Below are positions 10,301 to 25,300 of a DNA stretch of 58,474 nt, in pieces. This stretch comes from Sperchopsis tessellata (lineage: Eukaryota > Arthropoda > Insecta > Coleoptera > Hydrophilidae): contig JAWQRN010000009.1 in NCBI GenBank assembly GCA_033557685.1, positions 1-58,474 of the forward strand, given 5' to 3'. The position numbers were made by a program, and so were the translations under genes. Positions within the stretch are counted from its first letter, which is position 1. Every line of letters begins with the position of its first letter. The notes beneath the pieces are model-generated. The model was not told where the DNA came from. It ran no database searches and was given only the letters and a program-made list of their open reading frames with translations.

Positions 10301-13300
10301 ATAATTTTAAAAAATTCATTGATAAAAGAGAACAAACTTAGCTTGTTCTCTATCAATATATTCACTATTTTGTCTTGCTACCTTAGCAATATATTCTTAC
10401 TGAGTCTGCAAAGACATGATTAACTGCTTAAGGTACACGGTTGTATATCTCTGGGCATACCATACGTTGGAAACTGTTCACTCTGTTTGAATCGAATTAG
10501 AAAAAGTTTAAAAATATAAGAAATATGTCAGTTATAGACTGAATGTTACATTTAGTTTGACTAGTATTTCACTTTTTAGAGCTACTTGGCAGAGTTCACC
10601 CTAGCACTTTTAAGAACTTACATGGCAGTTTACACCTAGCAGTTCTAAGAGCTACATGTCTTGATAATGTCTCCCACAATATTGGCAAAAAGAAAGACAA
10701 CCCATGGTTATCTTCAGGAAAACCAGAAGATATCTACTGTAACCGTGGAAGTTTATACCCAGATATTATCTGTAATTAATCATTTTCTTACCTATCAACA
10801 CAAGTTAAGACGGAAAGCAACCACACTAAATTTAAATTTACTACAAAGTAAGAAATTATATTTTCCAGAATACAAATTAAATTGTTAATGTCTAACTTAT
10901 TGAAATGAAATTACATTGAAAACCTTTAGACGAACATGTAAGCTACAATTACAAGTGCAGGAACGTTTCGGTGAATTCAACACATGCACGTGTACTTGAA
11001 TATTGCTTTCAAGTTTTAAACAAATAGGTGATCAAGATACACGAAAGCCATTCCACTCTAAAATAATTTAATGAAACTACTGTTAAATAGTTTAACAAAA
11101 CAACAAAACTCTTGTAGTTGAATAGAAGAATTCGTGTGGATATATCAAAATTACACCATTAAATATTACTCAGGGCTCAAAACTGGCATTGGCATAGCAG
11201 AGGCTGGAAAAATTTCGCTGGGATCAGAAAAAAGAAACCCTAGGGTTGAATGGTGGGGCGATGAGTGTAGGGAGGTCATACAAAAGAGAAATTATGCGAG
11301 AAGAAATCTGCTACAGAGTCCAACGAGACTGATAATAATAAAAATATAATAACACATGGAGAGAAGCGAAGAGAAAATATAGGAGGAAAACCTCAAAAAC
11401 CTGAAGGAACAACTGAGGAATATGGAACGAGTAAATCAGTCAAACGAAAGCGAAAGTGTATTCAACATGCTAAGAAATACAAACAATGAGTGCCACCCTC
11501 AGACTAGTGTTTTTCAAGCACGAAAAGAAGGTATCTGGTACCCGGCCTGCTGCATATAAAATATTCTCGAATTTTGTTGAAAAACGCATAAACACGTATG
11601 TGGATGAAATACTTTGATGAATACCAAGCTGGTTTCAGAAAGGTCCACCCCAATACTCCAAAAACTGACCAAATTAAGAGGACATATACAATTAGAAATA
11701 TTTATTCCACAATTAGCAAACTGTAGGTATACTTTAATAGTATATTTAAGTATACAAAACAATTTTTTTAAATTCATTTATCATCAAAATGGCGGAGTTG
11801 TGGCAGAGTGTTACAGTAAGATTGCGGCGGAAGTTCTGGTGGGAAGTCTAACTAGACATTGATTTGCAACAAAATTCAAAAATTATTTCAGTTAGAACAT
11901 GTATAGTTTCTATATGCCGGTAATTAAAATGAAGAAAATGCATATTTAGAAAAATGGTACGAAATTAAAGAAGAAAATTGAAATTTACCGCAAAATTTCT
12001 GCAAAATTTGTATTAAAAAAAGTTTTTTTTCTAATTTTTAAAAATAATTCCCGGCATATAGAAGGTAATGATATCAGCATTTCTACACTGTTTGAACTCA
12101 ATCGCTTTAATAGGTTTTGGGTAATCCTTCACGCCAATTGTATTAATGCAAATTTTTTCAAAAAATGTGTGGCAGGGAGATTTTATGTTTCTTATTTCAC
12201 CGTTCAATTTAGTGGGTATGAATATAACGATACGATATTTTTTCTGTTGATATTAATTCCAAGAGGTATGTTTCCAGGTGGAAACCATGTATAGGTTTTG
12301 ATAATTGCAAACATTTCATCCACTGTTACAAGGTTCATTTTGAAAGTAAGTGATCTTTCTTGTTTGAACAAGTAAAAGATATTGATGCTACAAGAAAATC
12401 AGGCAATTTTTAGTTTCGCAGGCAAGTGGAAAAATGATGAGCAATGAAGCTGGCTACCTGACTTGGACCGGATGTATACATGGAATGTGTGTGCAAAGGG
12501 GAGTAACGAACTTAGCCATTGTTAAATTTCTGCCAGATAGATAGATTTATGACATCACGATTAATATAATTTCGGGTATTTGAACATTTCAAAAGCTTCT
12601 CTAAATTATTTAGATAATACAATGAGTCACAAGTTAAGATTTTTGTACTTTCGAAATTGATAGTAGTGTACAGCGAGATCAGATTGCATAATGTGCCCTA
12701 AAGGAGTACTGCATTTATACTCCACATGTAGTTATAGTACGCTTACATCTCAAATGTAAACTTTACCTTAATTAAGTTAACACCCACAGATCTATTGGTC
12801 TGTTTCGATGTTGATCTTTTTACGAGTATAAATGTCGACGATGCTATCTAAGTCATCAAGGACTTAAATCCCAAACTCCAAAATTATGTTTCACGATGGT
12901 TCTATTTGTTCCCTTTTTCTTTCTATATATTGAAGGCTCATCCATACCAAAAGACACCTGCATGCATTGTTGCATCACTATTCGACCCAGAAGATATCAG
13001 TGATAAATTTATTTTCGCTGAGGGCCTTTAATGTGTGAACAACATCTAGTTTTTCAGGAGTTGTGGATTGTCATGAACATACTCTTGGCAAATGAGTACT
13101 GGTCAGATATTCACAAAACAACCCATTATCTCCTCTAGTTACTTTGTTACGCAGACTATGAAAGGCTTTCTTACTATATGTCTATAATTCCATAGATGAA
13201 ACCCCTTATATCCTCAAAAAATTTAAAGTAAGAACAGTGTTCTTCACCATTTAGAAGATGTCGCAAATACTTGCTTCTACTGAAAAATATCATCCCCTTC

Positions 13301-16300
13301 AGAGCATAGGTTTATACCAAATTCCTTGTTCATGGGGTTTATTAATATCAGACAGAGCAAGCGGCAAGTTACCCAATACTTAAAAAAAAGTTTTTTCATT
13401 GTATTTGTCCAAGAAATTTAAGGGAAGCTATTGAAAGTCTGCCCTCTTTTAATTATAAACAATCTAGAAAGATCGTTCTCTAAACGTATGCATTTATTTG
13501 CACCTCTACACAGTTTCCACACGGAAACATATCTCTTTAACTTAAAAATGCCAGAACTGAATTGTTTACATACAAGCAGCATCTACAAATAGATTGTGGC
13601 GAATGGTGATCTGGTACGTATGTAGTAGTAAAAAATTAAATTATAACTCTAAGACTGCGAATAAACACATTTAGTACAAGTCTTAAGCCAAATCTGTTCT
13701 GCAGTGTCATTTTATAAAGCTATATGTGTGGTGATATAAATCAAGAACAAATTTAAAAAGTAACGTCTAGTATTGGTTTGTTTTTCAGATCCCCACCTTG
13801 CACACCAACACAATTGTTTGAATTCTGCTGGTTGTTGTTCATTACCGTTAAAGGAGAAGATCCATCGTGCAGTATTGATCTTGTTGTTTCATATCATCTT
13901 TTGATAGCTTGCTGTGATTTAGCCTTCAAAAACGCTTTCTTAGATGATAGGAAAGATCTATTAAATCCTCATTTTGAAGGTAATAAATCAGCAATCGTAT
14001 ATTTTGTATGCGTGATGTATTTGATTTTTTATAGGGTTGCCTGAAGATTGGAATAGTCCTGAATACAAAGTGCCCAGTAGAGCACCTTGCATAATCGATA
14101 AACTGTGTGCTGCACATAGTCATATGATAACTGAAGCAAAATATGTAAAACAGTACAGTTGGAAGAATTTAATCAAAGGTCTGTTCAACAAATTGATTCT
14201 TTATGGAGACCAAGAATCTTTTACTGGTATTATAAATACCACAAATTTTGAAATTAACTTCAAAAATATTAGTAAAGCTTATGAATCCCATTTATTACAT
14301 AAAGGAGACTTTGATGAACGGATATTTTTAGGTAAGTAGTTTACTATAATTTCAAGAAGAATTTATTTGTTTTTCGAAACTATTGTAACATATTTGGTGC
14401 AGTTTTAGACATTGTTCAAAATACTTTTAAGTTTTGAAATAAGAATGTTTCTTAGGAACTTATGCGGAAAAAATCAGTTAGCAAAGTTTAAAATCGCCTA
14501 GACTTTATCTATACAAATAAAGCTCATAAAACCATTGATTTTGTTGAACTTTATTTACCTGTAAGGAACATACAGTTATCATAGTTTGTCATATGTTTAT
14601 ATTATATTTAAATAGACTATCCATAAATGATTCTAAATAATTCCCATTCTTATTCCATTCTGAAGTTGCTAGTTTCTCGTAGACATGTCCTCAATCAGCA
14701 ATTAAAATGTTTATTTTGTAATTCCATGCAACTCTCTAACTTCAATTATTATGATGTTTATTATCGTTGTTTGGATTTTACTACCACACAGTATTCTGAT
14801 AGCACACAATTTAATTCTTGATATTCATTTACATTATGTGTTGTAGACAATATATTTTTCATACTGTCTATGACTAATCGTCGAAGTTTCCATTCGATTT
14901 GTGTGTATCACAGAATTTGTATTTAGACGCCTTGCTATCTTTATGAGAAAATATGTTTTAGTTTTATAATATGATTATTAAACAACGATATACTATTAAC
15001 AGTCCCTAAGCATAGTTTTTAAACATTTAAAAAATCACTTTTCTACAGCAGTATGTCATTAGCTATTAGATTGAAACCTGTGTTTGCATTTAAGAACATT
15101 ACAACCGAGAGGTTATGTTTGCTACTTGAACTTTTTTGCTGGCAACTAAATATATTTTTTTTCAATTTCAACAGATTTTTCACTTGCTTTTCAATATTGT
15201 TGAATTCGATTTATTTTTTCCCAAACCTTCTACTGACAGTTCTTGTGTTTTTTTTCCAATTTTTCATGTGGGTATGTATATATTTTTCCTGTTAGCTAGT
15301 AGCAATGGCAGAAACCTTGTCAAAGGGTGAGGGAAGAACAGATACATCATTTTGGTTATCTGAACGATGCTTTATTGTATTTTTGTATAGAAATGTATTG
15401 GTGGAGTCAATAAATAATTATTTATTTACTTATTTTTACAACTACATTTGAATTAGGTATGATATAAATTCAATTCCATTATTTTCATCATCTCCAGGCC
15501 TATTTCATCGTGTCCAATCTGGCTTTTATCATCTCCTTCTTCCAGGGCACCGGTATGTCTCATCCATTACAGTTCTGTTCCCTCCATTATTGGTGTGTTT
15601 TCAGTCGGCACATTCTTATTCCAGATATGCTTGAAAGGGCACTGCTTTACTTCCCCTACATTCTTCAGCATTCGGAAAAACAACTTCTGGATATATCATT
15701 TTATCATTCTTCGGCCATATTCGTTCCATTCTTTATATTTTGTCTGTATTACCAACCTTTCCACTTCGGTCCTTTGCGTTTTATATTCCCCGTATTTGTC
15801 TTCATTCCTTTCTCCCAAGTAATCTTTCCGGGCTATTTTTTTTTTCTTAATTTCCACCTCAATTTCTACATTTCAATATGAAGTAAGCCGCTCCACTTCT
15901 CTCGCCTTCCTCAATAGAATAGTCTTAAAGTTGCTACAAGCCTCTTAAAATTCTTGTGGGTATATTCTTTCCCCATATGCTTCTGTGTAATGTGCAATCA
16001 GTTGTTGAAATCTTGACCACACATTTAACTCATTTAGTCTATTTTCGTTTTCATTTCCTCCACTGTATGTACAAATTAACAGTATGTTTATTCCCATACT
16101 TGCTTTTCATACTCATTACAAGAAGGTAATGGTCACTACAAATCTCAGTCCTTATTTTTACTCTTACAAGCATTATCCTCTTCTTTTTTATACCTTCAGC
16201 CAGCATGTAATCTATAACCAATACTTCCTGTCTTTCTGGTGTTTCACTGGTACACATGTGTATGTCTCTATGTTTGTAAAACATGTTAGCATTGTAATTT

Positions 16301-19300
16301 CTTGTTCTCTCACCATATCGACCTAATACAATTTCATTATTCTTGTTGCCCACTCTTACATTAAAATCTCCCACCCTAACACTTCATCTATATTGGCCTA
16401 AAATTGATCGTTTTCCTCTTCAACTTTGTTCATATTGAAACTGTATATCACTCCAATAGTCAGAAGGTCATCACCCTTCATTTACGTCTTGTGAAATATT
16501 TTTTTCTGAAACCAGTTGGAATCCTACACACACCCTTGACTCTTTTTCTGTGTCCTTGTCAATGCCAGGCACATTAATTTATACCTGTTTTATTCCATTA
16601 TCAGTTCTTCCTTTCCATTTAGTTCTCTCACATTTTATGTATCAGTCATAAATGTATAGTTATTTTTGTGTCTCTCATTCTTATACTCTGCATTTGTCTC
16701 CATGTCGTTGATCATATTTACAATCCCATTAACCTTGTTCGTCATCACATTAGTCTCATTGTCTCCATGTTTCAATTTTCTGCAGCAGATACATTACTGT
16801 TCTCTGCCACCTCTCCACTATCCTCGTTGCTTCAGTTGAAAATTTCACCATCCATTATCATCTTTCTAAATCCCACTCTTACATTTTTGCCTTCTATTTT
16901 TTTGTTCTCCATTTTTCCTCCTCTACTCATCTCTTTCCAAGTATGTCTTATGGCTTAATGAATACTTTCTTCCCACTTACTCTACTTTAATTTCTCATTA
17001 CTTGCTGCTTCCTTTCCAAGTCTCCAATTTTACTATTGCAATCCTCTTTTCAATGTTTTTGTTGTATATTCAGAGAGTGTAGGTGCTCTTAACACTTAGA
17101 TCAACACTCAATGAACCTTTAGAAACCACTTCACTTGCTTCCGTTCGTCTTCTTTGGTTATTTCTATTCTCCTTAAAACTTCGTTTTTCTCTTTTACTTT
17201 ACAAGCTATTCTGTCCTTTCTAATTTTTGTATTATCTACACCATTTGTTCGCTTGCTCCATTCTATTCCTCTTGTCTTGTTGTCATTTTATATCTCTGCA
17301 TTCTCATTTGAAAGTTTATTAATAGATACCATCATCATTCTTAACTCCTTGATATCGCCTTCTTTCTGATCCTTATCCTGGAAGAATTTCTGTCCACCGC
17401 TAGATGTTGCACACGGTATGGGTCTAAGTTTAGGTGATCTAATTACCCTCCAACTTTTTTTTTTAAATTTCAACCTATTACATCTTGGCATCTCTCAAGC
17501 TCGTCTCTTTTTCTTTTCTTTGGATTTATCATCCTTAAATATGAATGGAGACTCATTCCGAATTATAAATTCCTGTTAGATCGATCTTTGGTACTTATTT
17601 ACAACTGACAATATTTGAGACCCTCCGCCCTACACCACTTGTTTGCACCATAATTTTTATGGTAGTGCACTTCCATTTACACTTTCACATTCACAATTTA
17701 TACTGTCAAATTGAACTTCGTTCTTGAATTAAAATTCTGGACAAGCCCGGATTTAGAATTTTTGTCTGAGCAGCTTAAATTCACAAAAACATAAATTATT
17801 TTTTTATTGTAGGTAATTTGTCTTTTATTGTCATCTACAGTTGTTTTATTCAAAACATCTGTTCTTAATGTATGATGTACCTGTCATTTTGTCTGTTGTA
17901 TGATCATCTAGTTTTATAAATAAGAAGGCAAATATTTCCATAGAATATTATAATCTGTATTAATAAATAAAATTCAAACCTTTGGTCTATTGTTAAAATT
18001 ACAAATAATTTCTTCATGCAAATGGGCTCTAATACACTACATTATGTAGAACACTTTTAACATAAAACCTGTTCTAACAATACTGTAATTGTTTTCAATT
18101 ATATGTTTAATGAATATTAATTTCCAAATGTAGATGGAATTAGTCAGTCAATTACAATTATATTATATTATGTTTATGTGCCACAGGCCTTGAAACTTTG
18201 ACAAAATATAGCTAATGTCCACCAATGTAAGGCTTCATGTTAAAGAATACATACTGTGACAACCTGAAGGGGTTATACGAAGGAACACTTGCCTTGGGCA
18301 ACAAGCAAAAATGGTGTAATTGTCTACTGAGAAACACAGAAGTAGGACCTATCCAGAAATGTTGTTCATGCTGTAGTTCTCAAATATGTAAAAAAAGACA
18401 AGATGAAGCTTAAGATGTCCATTGAATTTGACACAAAAAATAACATTTTCATTAAAATAGAACAGAATAAATTTGCATCTAATATAGTGATTACATATAC
18501 ACGACAATTGAGGCTCTATTCCAATAGCTGATTCAGTTCTAAGAGCCATCGTCCAAAATCAGCTTTAGATTAAAACAGGGAATAATATTGAATTTCCAAT
18601 TCTCAGCATGGAAAACAATCTTGATGGTAAAGGCATTAAGTATGCATAAAAACACAGAAATATATGATAAAGGTAATAATGGTATAATAATATGAAAAGT
18701 TGAACTATGTTGTAAATTATTTAGGAAATATTAAAAAACGGCATGTAAAATTTTTGAAATTAAAATCATGAATAGTTTATGAAAGTGTTTAAGATTGTGG
18801 TTTAGAATCTCGAAGACATGAATATATCACATATTTACCAGGGTACAATGTGTTCTCAGACAAAAAAGGAATTTTAGTAATATCATATACAGTGAACTCT
18901 AGATTTTCCGAACTTCGATTTGAAAGACAAAATTTCCAGTCCTTTGCCATATTTGAAATTAACACCCCCTTACTTTCAAAATGATTTTAACCAAGATTTG
19001 CTTATAATTAAATTAACAGGTTATTCTTTTTATAAATTCACTGTTAATTTTAACGAATAGGCCATATGTTAGGAAAAATACAAATCATGAACAAAAGGGC
19101 ATCCTTTTCAGAGCACCGACGGAACAATATTATTTCATATTTTTCTAATCCATTGTATAGAACGCCTGGTACTATTGAGGAAAATATTTTTACCTATGTT
19201 AAGGATATCCTGAATATTCATGATTTGAGATGTCATCTATTGGTTTAAAATGAGGATGTTAAAGAATCCTTAATTAAGGATTTGCTAAATTTTAAGTAGT

Positions 19301-22300
19301 GGTCCCAGGGAGTGGCAGTGAAGGAATTTTTCCCACGTAAGCGCTCACCTAAAATGGAAACGCGAAATTTTCATTCGTACAGGACCAAAATTTACAAATG
19401 TAAAGGATGTTGATAAGCTTAAAATTTACTATCAGAATATTAGGGGGCTTTGAACAAAGTTACAAGAATTATATTTTGAATGCTTAAGAATTACAGCATA
19501 ATCATACTGACTGAAACTGGTCTGGTGCGGATCAGCGATATATTGTTTATAGACTTGATCGGTCGCCGTGAAGAGAGCACTTGTTTCAGCATTGCTTCCT
19601 GCTCAGGACATTACTGTGGAAAAACTATCGTTGGAGTTGGATAAAGTGAAATTTGTGACCGCTGCTGTCTATTTTCCACCAAGATCGGATTTGACACTGT
19701 ATGAGCATCATATATCAACTTTTGAGTTTTGGCTTAATAAATATTCATACTGTGTGTTTGTGACAATTTGTGATTATAATCTACCCGAGGTGATTTGGAC
19801 TAAATCGGAACATACTATTGGTTATTGTATGGCCGATACTGCGGGTGCTGGCGATGAATTTTTGTGCGACTCGTTATGTTTTCTTGATTTATACCAAGTG
19901 AATGGACTTGTGAATGCTTATGGAAAAATTTTGGATTTATGTGTGACAAATAGTGTTCATGTGCTCATTGATAAGTGTACACCACTTTTAAGACAGGATT
20001 TGTATCACCCTCCTCTTGAAGTGATACTGGTGGTGGATTTTAGTGCTTTTTTTAATAACAATTCAAGAGTGTTTTTTTGACTTTAAGAATACACCATACA
20101 TCATATTAACACTTATTTATGTGATTTTAACCAGCATTCCTTCTATGATATTGAAGATCTTGGTTAGAGCCTCTACATGGTTTCCACCTGGAAACAATAT
20201 TCATACTTGGTTATGCATCTTTCTCAGCATTGCATACACAGTGTAAATACTTAATCAATGATAGTTACAAGAATTATCTTCATAGATCAAAGCGTGCAAT
20301 TCCATCTGACATGGGTGCTTTTTAGAGATTTGTAAAATCTAAATATAATTGCAATAGGATGCCATCCTCTTTGTTTCTGAAAGATAATCACGTGACTGGT
20401 GGTCTGTTTTCGGATTACTTCTCTTCTGTAAAGTTGTAGGCAGTGCTTTTTGAAAGATGGGTTTCTTGAAAAGAATGGCGGCTGGCTTAACTGATGTTAG
20501 GGCTCTCATCTTTCCTTAGTTAGATCAGTTCTTCAATACTGCTCTGTTGTCTAGTCACCTGGGTTATCAGACACATATTTTACGTTTGGAGGAAGTTTTT
20601 TAGACTGATTGCTTATAAACTGGGATTGGATTCGTTGGGGACTCGAAGGCATTATTCTGATGTAAGCTTTTGTTTTAAGGTTCTGAATAGTTTGATTGAT
20701 TCGCCTTCCTTGATTCCTTGTTGGCTGAATTTGGTATCCACGTACCTAGACTTTTGACTCATGATCCACAATTTTTTAGTGTGACATGCCATAGAAAATC
20801 TTATGCCAGTCATTATCCTGTTGTTAGAGTTGCTCTCTCTGTAAATAATTTTGCTGCATCTTTGCAAATGACAGGAATGTCCTTCCTACAATTCAGGAGC
20901 AGTTTGCATCGGACAATGCTGAGTTAATTATTGTTCTTGGTGATATTTACTTATTACATATTATTGTTAAGTTTTGTTTTTTTTTCTTTTGTTAAATTTT
21001 GTAAAAAGAGAGATAGGATTTATTTTCTAAACTTGTAAATGCCGAGTGCGTAAATAAAGTTATTATATATATTTAAAAATCCCCACAAAAATGCATCCAA
21101 AGGTGTTATATTGGGACTGTTTGGTGGCCATGGAATGGGTCCGTCATTACCAATTCAAAAGTCATATTGACCATTTAAATGCTCCCGAACTTCCAAAACA
21201 TGTCCTGTTGCCAAATTATGTGATGAAGCTCCTCAGCAGAAAATTGTTGATCCAAAAGCTGTCCTACTTCTGGAAGAATCATTTATAGATATTTTTCACG
21301 TGTTAAGTTATAATAAAAAAATATAGGCCCTATAATTTTATTTAGGAAAATACCACACCAAACTTTAATATATTTTATACCGGACTTTTTAATTGGAAAA
21401 ACTGTTGAATTTTGTTGTCACACGAATGTCTATATTTTTTCTGTTAAATCTCCCTATTGTGGAAAACGACGATTCATCTGTCCATAGAATGTGTTTGAGC
21501 AAGTTAGTTTTCGTCCAGTCTTTGGAACATTTGCTGGCAAATATCCAATCTTTTCCGCTTTTGACCTTTTGTAAGCTCCTGAACTGATAATTTGTAAGGC
21601 CTATATTCATGCTTTTTTAACGTTCTTTGAATTTTTGAATAACTTTTTTGCGTTTCACGTGATAAAGCACGTAAACTAGTTTCAGTATGTGTCAAATATC
21701 TCAAAACGGGTATCCACATACGACTCAGAATAAAGATTTTATTCAGAGAGTAGTTACCTTTAAAACCTTAGAATCAAAATATCAAGATCTTCATTCTCGT
21801 TTGCTCTAGTGCTACGTCTTTTTCTTTGAAGACTATTCGTATCTCTCAAATTTCTATAAGTATTCAAAAATGTGTTTTCACTGGGACCTGGGCGATTTGA
21901 GTATAATGTTATATACTCTCTTCTTGCAGCTTTTATATTTTTATCGTTTTTTAAATAAAGGGAAAATATTTCAAACTTTTCGGCTTCTAAACCGTAAACC
22001 ATTTTGATGAAATTATACTAACAAATGTCAAATAACAACAATTGAAATAAAGAAACAATGTTGTCATAGATCATCAGCCAAAGCCTACTGCACTTCTGTC
22101 AACAAGCTATAAAATAATGCATATTTAGATCATGAAAAATATACAGGTGTTCTCTTTAAAAAAATCACCTGACATATGCATCAATGATTTTTTTACTATT
22201 TAAAAAAAAAATAGATTAAACCCTACAACTTTTGTATTTAACTTTCTTTATAGCTCTTCTATAAAAAGAGTAATTTTAATTTCATACAGATACCATTTTT

Positions 22301-25300
22301 TGACATTCGGATTTTACGGACAATCGCATTTAATGGACACCCCTTCCCCCGATACTTCTGAAAAATTGAGGGTTCACTGTATGGATAACCAGAAGCAAAA
22401 GAACATATTGTAAAAGTTTCCACCTGGAGGAAGCGTTAACTACTTAACTGGGCAATGAACAATTACTCGTGAAGAGAGTTATTTAGTGTGACGAAATATT
22501 ATTAAAAGTACCACTGCACAGTTTTGAGGGTATGACGTACGTTTACAGCCGTGTACCTTGAGCAGTTGCTTGTTAGGCTATGTTAATTGATTGTAAAAAT
22601 CCAAAAATCAATAGATATTATCGTAGTAGTACCGCGTGTTTGTATATGTATTATTTTATTTTCCAAGCACTTCTGGCACAAAAATTTTAATTGCTCAAAA
22701 TGAAAATTGGGTTGGTCTAAAAATAATTGCATTTTTTTTTGTAAATGTAAGTGAAAGGCGAATTTGCATGGGAAACAAAAACTTTATTTTAAAATATATT
22801 GTCCCATTTTGTTCATTACCTTTTGCAAGCAATATTAATGGGAGATAAAGATCCGAAAATAAATAGATATTATCGTAGTAGTACAGTGTGTTTGTATATG
22901 TATTATTTTATTTGCCAAGCACTTCTGGCACAAAAATTTTAATTGCTTAAAATTTCGCGAAAAGTATGTATGGATCAATCGACCGCGGTTTGAAATGATT
23001 TTTGCAGTGCATTCTGCTATTAATATAATGACTGATGCAACTCTATTATTTACGAAGTCCGCAATATATGTGCCAGGGAGATAAAATATTTTTAACATTT
23101 AATTTAGCGGTTCAGGAAGAATTTACATTTACAAATACACGAACGGCACTTGGTGAAAATAATAACTTTGTACTAACTTGTCGATTGCAACTTTGGTATT
23201 AGTGTACAAATATTTAATAACTCTCGCTAACTGCCTACTGCAGAATCTAAGATCTAAAGAGCTAGGAGTAGAATGCACGGTACACTGTTTCAAAGAATGA
23301 GGGTTACAGATTAACTGATGAAGAGGTGGTATTCCGCGAAACGAACGTATGGATCAATCGACCACGGTTTGAAATGACTTGCAGTGCATTCTGCTATTAA
23401 TATAATGACAGATGCAACTCTGCTAATTACGTAATCCGCAATATATGTGCCAGGGAGATAAAATATTTCCAATTTTCAACATTTAATTTAGCAGCTACGG
23501 AAGAATTTACATTTATTATGAAAATAATTGAACCAAAAGTTTTGATTAAAAACGTGCAAATATTCATTGTGGTACAAGTTTTTGTAAATATTTTGTAGGC
23601 AGTAAGGGAGCCTAAACTGCAGTGTAGTATTCTTAACTGTAGATATCAATAGATTTCATTATGATAAGATCTTCTAATGCAGTTTAGGTATGAAGCAAAA
23701 TGTAGGTAAAAATCATAATGTTATTTATTTGTGCTACATAAATGGTTATGGGTTGAAATAAAATCCTGTTATTAATGGCATCATGTAAGACACGTTTGGA
23801 CGACACCATTTATCACGAATTACAATAACGATATTTTGAATAAAAGGATTAATTGCACTTAGTTCCAAAAAGGTGTGAATTTTATGCTCATCTGCATTGC
23901 CAAAATTGATTTCAAATTTCCAAAAGTTAAATTTTACTATTGCAATGTTTTTATTGGGTTTAACTTAATTAACTTCGACAAATTTAAAGTGTATTTATTT
24001 TAAAGTACGTAGTGTACAATAATTATATATAGTAATTATAGAGTATTATATAGACTAAAATAATTCATCCGAATACTTCGTGCTATCTCTATAACTTTAT
24101 CCCGAACTTCAGGTAGCAATCGTTGAACGTGATAGTCTAACTGCCTTTGCTGACGAGGCCCTCACCTTTTATATGTCTGCGAAATTCTCACTGGAATGTT
24201 CGAGACTTTGCTGGGTTAGACTGAAGCGGAATAGAATAATCTGGCGTGATGCTCAGTTGCGTAGAAGCTTTGGAGTCATGTTGTAACACTATTTAACTCT
24301 TCCTAAATTGAGATTCCGGTATTATAATACCATCCCATTAGAAAATGTTGCTATTTATTTCTATAATGATACAAATTATTTGCAGTAAATTGTATATCTA
24401 AAATGTAAATATCTTGACACATTGATAGTTTGTTCCTGAAAATATCGAAGACTTGTGTGTTAGAATTACAAGGATTCAAGAAGAATTTGTTTACTATTAA
24501 GAAGTTCTACCCAATTTGCATTTGTATTGATTTATTTTTGAATAATGATCATATCTTTCCATCTAAGATTGCAAATTTACTCCTTCTTTCGAATACTCAT
24601 GTGCCAATGCTTTGAATTTTTTAATTCGAAATAAGTGCCAAAATTATTATAGAAGATATGTTAAATTTTTAACGAAAACTATAGTGCGGGTTTAGTTACA
24701 ATATAAAATTAGATTATGTTTAAACCTTTCAGTTAGTTGAATTGTTAATCCAGAAATGAGTGACCTTATTTTATGTATTGTTATTTTTTTGCTTCCTAAG
24801 CTTTTTAGTTGCATCACTTTTATTTTGTTTTTTTATTTTTAGCTGAGCACCGCAGACGTTTAATTTTAAGAGACCACGCTTTTAACAATGCAAATGGCAC
24901 TGTCCAAATTCCATCAATAAATGAATCAGGTAGTTTTTTAAGTTTAGTTTGAGTATTCCAAACCACCTTTGTGATATTAGATTTTTTAATACCTTAAACT
25001 AAATATAGAAACAATACCGTTAATTTCATTTAAGTAAAAATTAATTTGGAACTTTTCAAAAAGGGCTCAGTATACCACACAACTTACTTCGAATTAAATC
25101 CTAAACACATCTCTTTGTATTTTCTAGGCTTACTAAGAAGTTTGTGTTGCTCAACTATTTACTGACCTTTGTACTTTTTGTAGATTTACTAATGAACACT
25201 GTATTTTTAATTTTAGCAGGAGAAGTTGATGCTGCTCGCTCTTTGGGAGAGGTAAGAATACCAACTACTCAGATATACAAGGTTTTACAATAAAGATGAT

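Larger units (their letters stand above)
9533..13788 (+). other. Intron 3 (4.3 kb)
   Basis: It contains a MITE (10082-10245), a repeat copy at 10560-10750, a non-LTR fragment (11134-11715), a hairpin (11908-12063), a fold-back fragment (12263-12352) and a Penelope-like fragment (13140-13430). I recognise nothing in 9533-10080, 10750-11130 or 12360-13140. Confidence 0.8.
18890..22379. mobile_element. pogo/Tigger-type element, composite, 3.5 kb, flanked by TA
   Basis: The left end, CAGTGAACTCTAGATTTTCC at 18890, and the right end, the complement of CAGTGAACCCTCAATTTTTC at 22379, are inverted repeats of pogo/Tigger type, each flanked by TA (18888-18889 and 22380-22381). The interior is not pogo transposase. 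It holds a Jockey-type non-LTR fragment (19060-20935) and a different DDE transposase pseudogene (21070-22002), so later elements inserted into an older host element. The left end also shares GACAAAATTTYCAG with the Tigger end at 48689. Confidence 0.75.
14332..24842 (+). other. Intron 5 (10.5 kb)
   Basis: It contains a non-LTR fragment (15480-17520), a composite pogo-type element (18890-22379) with nested insertions, duplicated repeats (22611-23513) and a repeat related to 3230-3400 (24150-24320). I recognise nothing in 14332-15480, 17640-18890, 23520-24110 or 24330-24842. Confidence 0.8.

Noticed and set aside
15053..15330. Phenylalanine-rich open frames.
   Set aside because: They come from T-rich low-complexity DNA, with no start context, splice signals or homology.
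22142..22175. ACAGGTGTTCTCTTT ... AAATCACCTG as the terminal repeat of the DDE transposase at 21070-22002.
   Set aside because: No matching inverted copy is seen near 20950-21070, so the element end cannot be supported.
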